From contig CAJNDS010002377.1 of the NCBI GenBank assembly GCA_905221605.1, positions 396,881-460,880 of the forward strand: a stretch of 64,000 bases of DNA, written 5' to 3'. Positions within the stretch are counted from its first letter, which is position 1. Every line of letters begins with the position of its first letter. The position numbers and the translations under genes were made by a program. The notes beneath the pieces are model-generated. The model saw only the letters and a program-made list of their open reading frames with translations. It searched no databases and was not told where the DNA came from. Below are positions 56,862 to 64,000 of the stretch, piece by piece. The DNA comes from Symbiodinium natans (Eukaryota > Sar > Dinophyceae > Suessiales > Symbiodiniaceae).

Positions 56862-58758
56862 AAAAAAATGCCATCCCAACCTTTAATCACCCTCACACCC
56901 TAAACCCTAAACTTTAGCCCTAAACCCTAAACCCTAACCCCGGCGTCCTTCTTGCAAAACTCCCGGAAGGCTTCGATGGAAGGGAAAGGCCCCTTCGCCT
57001 CCTCGAAGCTCTTGCCAAGATGTTTCCTTGGACATCTCTCGCAAACCGATTTTTCCCTCGAGGGTTTTTTTTCCCTCCTGCACAGCTGGGGCGAATCGAG
57101 GGTTTAGGGTTTTGGGTTTAGGGTTTAAACTTAAGACCCCCCAAGAGCCTTCTGCCCCCTGGTTCTGCAATGGGAATGAGGGTATGAGGGCCCCATAGAA
57201 AAAAAACCCTTAGAGGATTTTGTGGGGCCCTCATTCCCTCATTCCCTCATTCCCTTCTGAGAACCAGCCAGTCGATAAAAGCCCCAACTGCCCCAACGGA
57301 ACTCTCATCGAGCTATAGAAGAGGACCTTATATCTTGAGCGTACAAAGCTCTTCAAAAGAGAGGCAAAAGAGATGTCCCTGTCTTTCTCGACTGGAGCAG
57401 CTAAGCTTCTCAAGGTTTGCAGATTGCCAGGCCTCAGCAAGTTACCCAAAAGGGTGCAGCTCATGATCTCGGGATGCCTAGCCTGCCACCCAGGCATTCA
57501 GCCTGGGTGGACCGCACATGGTTGGGCTACTTCCGGTGCGATGCCGCATCGCCGGCTCGCGCAAGATTCGAGCATTGCGAAATTGCGGGCAGTAGCAAGG
57601 TGGCACAAGGGGGGCCTGCGTAGAGTAGCGAGATCCAAGGGCCCGAGCTGCAGATCAAGGTTGGATTCTGATAGCTCGCTATTCCTCAAGATTACCCCGC
57701 CTCTTTGTCAAGGGAATCGCTTACCTTCACGGTCTGGTAGAGCTTTTTCTGCTTGCCTTCGAGCTCGTCCATGAGATTCAAGGTGACCTTAACTGCGAAC
57801 CCCAGATGTTGAAAAACAAATCATGCTGCATTCCACCATTCCCGGCATGCTCTTGGGAGGAAGCAAACAAACACTTGCCGAACAATGCGGCCAAGCGACC
57901 CTCATGTACGGATACATGATGAACCGCACGTGTAGGCACTGAATGATCATGCATGTGCACGCGAGGAAGTTCGGTGCAGTTCGCGACAGGTATGTGGTGG
58001 CTGAAGCATCAAAGAGTGCCGCGTAGACAGGGCCGATGCCCATACCGAGGACGTACCCGATGATCCACTGAACGCTTTTGAACCGTGCGATCTCATCCGG
58101 GGTGGAGAAGCCTTCGCAGAGTTCGGAAATCTCCAACTTGCAGAAATCTGGCATTTGGCCTATCACAAGGTACCACTAACCAAGCTTTCAATGACATCCT
58201 GGCATGCTTCTACACGTTGCCCTCTCGCCCATCCCAAAAATTTGGTTCTCCTAGGTGATTTTTGTTGGAGCAGCGAGAGTCCACGTACTCCTTCAGGGGC
58301 ATGAAGCCGCCGATGACCGTGAACGCCAGAAGCATCGCCAGGGCAGCGGAGTCGGAGACCGCAATGGTCAGGTTCAGAAGAATCAGGACGCTGTAAAGGT
58401 ACACTAGACATACCTGAGGGGGTTACGAAAATGGTGGGACCCCTATATAGACGCTCAAAAAGATAGTAGGATCCCCTGCTAATAAGGATCTCAGTAAGGT
58501 ACCCCCTAACATCGGCAAGACCCCACCTGGTCGGCAGTGTGAACTAAACCTAAGGGTCCTTGAGCTAAGGGCTGGTGAGACAAAGCAAGACAAGAATTCC
58601 TACCAACAGCAGCAGGGAGACGGCCATCATGGTGGTGTAGCCGAGCCTTAAGCAAAGCCTCGGAACCACGCCCAGAAACACGAGGAACATGGGCTGTATC
58701 AGGATCAGCATTGTCACTGCACTCCTTGGTTGCTCCAGAGTATCGCTAGCTAGCATTG
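56711..58758 (-). CDS. Polytopic membrane protein, MFS-like, multi-exon
   Basis: Six exons are supported. 58758 to about 58603 has ATG-start candidate MLASDTLEQPRS, then a helix (MLILIQPMFLVFLGVV) and another (TTMMAVSLLLL), ending at GTAGGAA. 58411 to about 58255 follows CCCTCAG and has two helices (YLYSVLILLNLTIAV, ALAMLLAFTVIGGFM). About 58185-57912 has MPDFCKLEISELCEGFST, then VQWIIGYVLGMGIGPVYAAL and a further helix, ending at GTCGCT. About 57795-57727 has a charged helix and GTAAGC. About 57005-56941 has SFEEAKGPFPSIEAFREF, and its donor opens a TTTAGGG intron. 56814-56711 ends in a Lys/Glu coiled tail and stop. The helix pattern and the Gly/Pro-rich loop resemble major facilitator transporters, but too few helices are seen to be sure, and upstream exons may be missing. 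Confidence 0.6.
56815..56940 (-). other. 126-bp intron made of TTTAGGG repeat plus poly-G
   Basis: On the gene strand the intron opens GTTAGGGTTTAGGG, runs through six heptamer-like units, a short unique stretch, nine T, and a run of about 31 G, then ends GAGCTGAAATAG. Exons on both sides are in a coding frame ending with an in-frame stop (56711). Confidence 0.7.
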
Positions 58759-59458
58759 CTAGCACATGGCTGCTCACTTCCTCCGGCTACGCAGGATCCT
58801 CGGAAAACAGAATCGTCTCATTTCTTTTGGTACGATGATTCCTTGTCTAAGTACGCATACAGCACCCCATTCCATCATGTAGCGCTGCAACGCGGTCTAT
58901 TCTTCGAGCTGATGTTCTGCTTGCTCTATCAATCAGACAGGACTTCGACGACTATTTTGAAAGTGATGCCTACTCGAGAACTGCCGCATATTGTAGCTTT
59001 GATTCTGAGACCACCCGTGGTAAGCCATGAGCTCAATTGGGATCATTCCAACGATGTGCAGCCAGCAGGGTTCGATGCACACCATGAGCCTCAACTCCCA
59101 GCACGCAAAGCACGCGTTGTATCCCTGACACGCTTCAAACGATGGGCGCTGTGCCAGATATACGACTTGGGGCAGCGCGACAACGCAGCAAGACGCCCGA
59201 CTTCCACTAGACTCTTGTGTGGTCAAAAGGGAGCCCAGGGGCAGAAATCGCCAAGACAAGGGGTTGTAGTAGACATCTTTGTAGGAAAGCACCTCGTGCA
59301 CCACCTCGGCTCAACATGGTTCACAAACCTGAAGCTCCCTGACGGCCTCAGCCGTTTAAGCCATGAAGTCACAGCACCTCCTAAGCAACCGCCCCAAACA
59401 CAGAAGCTGACACCATAGATTCGGAATGATTTCCCCCAGCTCTGAATCCCAACATGTA
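58759..59458. other. Upstream region of the minus-strand gene block
   Basis: I find no supported gene. This is where transcription of the block might start, or where further upstream exons of the 58.7 kb gene lie. No TATA-like or spliced-leader feature stands out. A short-element relic (GATAGTAGGATCCCCT at about 58470) lies inside the downstream gene's first intron. Confidence 0.4.
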
Positions 59459-59465
59459 ATGCGAA

Positions 59466-59484
59466 CAGAGAGAGAGAGAGAGAG

Positions 59485-59523
<39 letters not shown>

Positions 59524-59551
59524 GATATATATGGTACCCCCCCCCCCCCCC
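59466..59551 (+). repeat. Compound (AG)n(AC)n(AT)n microsatellite and C run
   Basis: Three dinucleotide runs follow one another directly, then a poly-C run (59535-59551). Confidence 0.95.
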
Positions 59552-59710
59552 AAAGATCCACCCTTTTTCCTCTTTTTTTCTCTGTTGAGGTGTTGCTGCT
59601 GTGTTGTTACTGTGTTGGTTTCCTTTTTGTTATGTTTTAGTAGCCCCGACACATGATAATAAACGACACACGACACCAGTACCTTTATTTACTTGACCGA
59701 GGCCCCGCGA

Positions 59711-60801
59711 ATTTAAAACCGCATTTAAAAATTTAAGTTAAATGCGGACCAGCCCCCTGGAACCAAGAACCAAGAACCGAGATGCCCAGGACTCTTGATT
59801 CTGGAATCTTGGTTCCTGGGGGGGGGGGTCCGCATTTAACTTAAATTTTTGAATGCAGTTTTAAATGCGGCCCAGCCCCAGGAACCAAGATTCCAGAATC
59901 AAGAGTCCTGGGCATCTTGGTTCTTGGTTCTTGGTTCCTGGGGCGCATTTAACTTAAATTTTTAAATGCAGTTTTAAATGCAGCCCAAGGAACCACGAAC
60001 CATGATGCCCAGGACTCGTGATTGAATATTGGTTCCTGGGGGGGGGGGGGGGGGGGTCCCGCATTTAAACTGAATTTTAAAGCAGTTTTAAAGCAGCCCC
60101 AGGGAACTAAGAACAAAGAACCAAGATGCCCAGGACTCTGATTCGGGAATCTGGTTCCTGGGGGGGTTGGGGGGGGGGGGGGGGGGGCTGCATTTAACTT
60201 AAATTTTTAAATGCAGTTTTAAATGCAGCCCCAGGAACCAAGAACCAAGAACCAAGATGCCCAGGACTCTTGATTCTGGAATCTTGGTTCCTGGGGGGGG
60301 GGCTGCATTTAACTTAAATTTTTAAATGCAGTTTTAAACGCAGCCCCAGGAACCAAGATTCAAGCATCAAGAGTCCTGGGCATCTTGGTTCTTGGTTCTT
60401 GGTTCCTGGGGGGCGGTCTGCATTTAACTTAAATTTTTAAATGCAGTTTTAAATGCAGCCCCAGGAACCAAGATTCAAGAATCAAGAGTCCTGGGCATCT
60501 TGGTTCTTGGTTCTTGGTTTCTGGGGGGGGGGTCTGCATTTAACTTAATTTTTTAAATGCAGTTTTAAATGCAGCCCCAGGAACCAAGATTCGAGAATCA
60601 AGAGTCCTGGACATCTTGGTTCTTGGTTCTTGGTTCCTTGGGCTGGTCCGCATTTAACTTAAATTTTTTAATGCAGTTTTAAATGCAGCCCAACCCCAGG
60701 AACCAAGATTCCAGAATCAAGAGTCCTGGGCATCTTGGTTCTTGGTTCTTGGTTCCTGGGGCGCATTTAACTTAAATTTTTAAATGCAGTTTTAAATGCA
60801 G
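59711..60801. repeat. Hairpin array with orientation-switching segment
   Basis: Ten copies of an AT-rich core A (GCATTTAACTTAAATTTTTA, then AATGCAGTTTTAAATGC) alternate with nine copies of a ~65-base segment B bounded by CCAGGAACCAAGA and TCTTGGTTCCTGG. B occurs in two orientations: forward at about 59756, 59986, 60097 and 60229; inverted at about 59878, 60344, 60459, 60575 and 60695. The first A copy (59711-59748) is inverted. Both A and B are self-complementary at their ends and can fold back. G runs of varying length follow the forward copies in particular. Unit length is about 115 bases. It has no coding capacity. Confidence 0.92.
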
Positions 60802-60989
60802 TCACGTCTCGGTTATGGATTATTAGCATTGGGCTGCGAAATTTTCCAATGCAATTTTACATATAGGAAACCCCTAAACTTACCATCTGCCACACTACAT
60901 GATAAAACCTGGGAGTCACCGACTCATTTCCTCTCCGTCATCTATCTCTTGGAGTCACTGCCTCGCTTACAAAACTCTTTCGGGTTAAG

Positions 60990-61860
60990 CAATTAAACCC
61001 AAACCCTTAACTGTTAAACCCTATATGGTTAAGGTTTAAAGGTTTAGGGTTTAAGCTGTAGACATTTACACATAAGTCGGCAACTAAACCTAAATCTTTA
61101 AGCTTTGAACCCTATAGGTTCAATGTTTAAAGGTTTAGGGTTTAAGATTTATAAGCATTAAAACCTAAGCCCATAGAGTCCAAACCTTAGGGTTTAAGGT
61201 TGAGGCATTCAAACCTTTTGGGGTCTAAACCCTAAAACCCTATAGGGCCCAACAAGGCTCCAAGGTTTTAATCCCACAGGCGCTGAAGGTCTACATGCCC
61301 AGACCTTAGGTTTGTAAACCATTAAACCCTATAGGGTTTAAAGGTTTAGAGTTTTTTGCAGGATTTATCTCTAGCACCATCACGAGCTTAACCCTATAAG
61401 GGCTTAAGCCCTATAGGCTTAAGGTTTAGGCAGTATCTAGGCGTAGAACCTTATAACCTTGTGATTTAGGCATTTAAACCTAAGCCCATTTAGGTTTAAG
61501 GTTTAGGCATTTAAACCTTAGCCCTAAGCTCTTTAGGGTTTGAAGCCTAAAACCCTACAGGGCCCAAACTCAAAGGTTTTAACCCTATAGGAGCTGAAGG
61601 TAGACATGCCCAAACCTTGGGCTTGTAAACCATTGAACCCTATAGGTTTGAAAGGTTTAAGGTCTTTTCAGAGTTTATCTCTAAAACCGTCACGGGGTTG
61701 GCCCTATAGGGTTTAGAAGTTTAGACCCTAGAGGGTTTACAGGTTTCGGGTTTAAGGTATAGGCATTGTCTATAGGAGTAGAACCTTATAACCCTGGAGG
61801 GTTTGAGGCTTACATCTCTAAACCTCAAATCCCGGGTTATGCCCATGTTTGCAGGGCTTG
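60990..61860. repeat. Degenerate telomere-like zone with ~313-bp duplication
   Basis: Dense, diverged TTTAGGG/CCCTATAGGG phrases. Two related stretches (about 61190-61410 and 61495-61715) share GGTTTTAA, CGCTGAAGGT/AGCTGAAGGT, ACATGCCCA and TTGTAAACCATT in the same order about 313 bases apart, so a longer unit made of telomere-like words was duplicated. Confidence 0.75.
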
Positions 61861-62480
61861 CCTCATGTGAAAATGCAAAGATAAAGTAGAAGAAGTATCC
61901 ACATCATGTATGTATACAGGGTATAAATATTGTATATCAAACACAGATAATGGAGAAGGCATGGGTGATGCGAAAAAAAATCATCTGCTGTAAGTCCCGG
62001 GGACGCGAGAATACTGTGAGCAATTATCTTTTCACTCTTCCCTGAGACCGCCTGAAGTTTTTTTATAGATACTTTACGGTTGCATTTGTGTTTTTCGGGG
62101 GTGCTTCAGGTGGTTGTGTGCCGTTATATCTATAGCGAGGGTTTAGGGTGGTTTTGAGTGAAAGACTAGTGAAAGGGGTACGTACGCCGAAAGGTTTTGC
62201 TTAGATCCTCTACTGATATATTTGTGTTTTTCAAGATGTTTCAGGTGGTTGTACGTCTCGTCAGGAGAAACGAGAAAACATGCTACGGGAACTGTGTTGT
62301 ATATTGAAAGTCTCTAAAACGGTGGAAAATCTCTAAAACGGTGGATCTTTGAGGGGGGGGGTAGCATATATATATATATATATGAATATACAAATATGAA
62401 TATATAAATATATATATATATACATATATACATATATATATATATATGAGAGAGGGACCTTTAGGGTCTATTTTGCGTCG
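61861..62480. other. Intergenic stretch with AT runs
   Basis: I see no gene. A short duplicated phrase (GTCTCTAAAACGGTGGA, about 62310-62345) and (AT)n runs at 62369-62450 are present. Confidence 0.5.
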
Positions 62481-62483
62481 TGG

Positions 62484-64000
62484 CTGTTGTTAGTACTATG
62501 AATAATAATTAAATTAATTTAAATAATTAAATTAATTAAATTCAATAAAGAATACTGAATGTGAAAAAATTGAGAAAATAATTTAATTAATTTAATTAAT
62601 TGAACTGATTGACCAATTAAATTCATTAAATTAATTGAATTCGAAGAAATTAAGAAAATAATTTAATTAATTTAATTAATTTAATTGACCTACAATTAAA
62701 TTAATTAAATTAATTGAATTCGAAGAAATTGAAAATTTAATTAATTTAAATTAATTAATTTAATTAATTTAATTGTCGGATAGATTCTTTATTTGATCCT
62801 CAGGAAACACCTCAAAAAATAATTCAATTAATTTAATTAATTTAATTAATTTAATTAATTTAATTAACCTACAATTAAATTAATTAAATTAATTGAATTC
62901 GAAGAAATTGAAAAAATAATTTAATTAATTTAATTAATTTAATTCACCTACAATTACATTAATTAAATTAATTGAATTCGAAGAAATTAAAAAATTCATT
63001 TAATTAATTTAATTCACCTACAATTAAATTAATTAAATTAATTAAATTAATTGAATTAATTGAATTATTTTTCGAGGTGTTTCCTGAGGAGTGACCCCTT
63101 CAATTCCAGTTTAATTGTCGGATAGATTCTTTATTTGATCCTCAGGAAACACCTCAAAAAATAATTCAATTAATTTAATTAATCTAATTAATTTAATTAA
63201 TTTAATTAACCTACAATTAAATTAATTAAATTAATTGAATTCGAAGAAATTGAAAAAATAATTTAATTAATTTAATTAATTTAATTCACCTACAATTAAA
63301 TTAATTAAATTAATTGAATTCGAAGAAATTAAAAAAAATAATTTAATTAATTTAATTAATTTAATTAATTTAATTCACCTACAATTAAATTAATTAAATT
63401 AATTAAATTAATTAAATTAATTGAACTATTTTTCGAGGTGTTTCCTGAGGAGTGACCCCTTCAATTCCAGACCAATTAAATTAATTAAATTAATTGAATT
63501 CGAAGAAATTGAAAAAATACTTTAATTAATTTAATTAATTTAATTAATTTAATTGTCGGATAGATTCTTTATTTGATCCTCAGGAAACACCTCAAAAAAT
63601 AATTCAATTAATTTAATTAATTTAATTAATTTAATTAATTTAATTAATTTAATTAATTTAATTAACCTACAATTAAATTAATTAAATTAATTGAATTCGA
63701 AGAAATTGAAAAAATAATTTAATTAATTTAATTAATTTAATTCACCTACAATTACATTAATTAAATTAATTGAATTCGAAGAAATTAAAAAAATAATTTA
63801 ATTAATTTAATTATTTTAATTAATTTAATTCACCTACAATTAAATTAATTAAATTAATTAAATTAATTGAATTATTTTTCGAGGTGTTTCCTGAGGAGTG
63901 ACCCCTTCAATTCCAGACCAATTAAATGAATTAAATTAATTGAATTCGAAGAAATTGAAAAAATAATTTAAGTAATTTAATTAATTTAATTAATTTAATT
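62484..64000. repeat. AATTAATTT satellite with inverted modules
   Basis: AATTAATTTAATTAA-type sequence fills the end of the window. Two GC-containing modules recur. M1 (GTCGGATAGATTCTTTATTT, then GATCCTCAGGAAACACCTC) starts at 62774, 63116 and 63553. M2 (TTTTCGAGGTGTTTCCTGAG, then GAGTGACCCCTTCAATTCC) is at about 63066, 63425 and 63877. The core of M1 is the reverse complement of that of M2. A GAATTCGAAGAAATT phrase punctuates the AT sequence. The higher-order period is about 340-450 bases. The array continues past the window end. Confidence 0.9.

Noticed and set aside
59711-60801. CRISPR array
   Set aside because: Units are long hairpins with near-identical spacers in two orientations; no unique spacers, no cas genes, eukaryotic context.
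60990-64000. True chromosome end
   Set aside because: Telomere-like words are degenerate, in both orientations, and followed by 2 kb of different satellite.
1-64000. Retrotransposon or DNA transposon proteins (reverse transcriptase, integrase, transposase)
   Set aside because: No catalytic motif such as YxDD or a convincing DDE pattern was seen in any frame; only non-autonomous-looking elements were found.

Overview
The window looks like nuclear DNA of a dinoflagellate, most likely a Symbiodiniaceae relative. The reasons are internal: long gene-poor stretches full of TTTAGGG-type tracts, homopolymer C/G runs and microsatellites; coding sequence broken into short exons whose best junctions often use GC (perhaps GA) as well as GT donors; all convincing genes on one strand; and protein architectures (a Cys-rich glutamate-receptor-like channel, an LRR/Cys-rich/polytopic giant, ankyrin proteins with a conserved N-terminal module) that I associate with dinoflagellates. 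This assignment is inference; no rRNA, organelle gene or intact spliced-leader sequence was found.

Layout. Bases 1 to about 17.8 kb hold no gene I can support: interstitial CCCTAAA tracts, a CG-rich minisatellite, a diverged repeat cluster at 6.7-7.1 kb and microsatellites. From 17.9 to 58.8 kb lies a block of genes all on the minus strand. In genomic order they are: an intronless ionotropic-glutamate-receptor-like channel (17.9-19.7 kb); a many-exon LRR/Cys-rich/multi-TM protein (22.4-29.2 kb, possibly reaching 20.4 kb); a faint split gene (33.2-34.5 kb); a BTB-domain protein (35.1-37.9 kb); an intronless fatty-acid-hydroxylase/sterol-desaturase-like enzyme (40 kb); two multi-exon unknown membrane or secreted proteins (42.1-43.2 and 45.6-48.5 kb); a split gene with an N-terminal signal peptide (50.5-53.0 kb); an intronless ankyrin-repeat protein (54.0-56.4 kb); and a polytopic membrane protein with a charged tail (56.7-58.8 kb).

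An AT-rich island at 30.6-31.9 kb carries short overlapping minus-strand frames with base composition unlike the rest. The right end (59.7-64 kb) is built from three different complex repeats: hairpin units whose central segment occurs in both orientations, a degenerate telomere-like zone with a ~313-bp duplication, and an AATTAATTT-rich satellite with inverted modules.

The genes do not form an operon or pathway. Several are membrane or receptor-like proteins. The most unusual structural feature is that TTTAGGG/CCCTAAA tracts sit directly at exon-intron borders in at least four introns, so the repeat supplies the splice-site neighbourhood; one 126-bp intron is almost entirely such repeat plus a poly-G run. 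This, together with the orientation-switching hairpin array, is the best candidate for something undescribed here.
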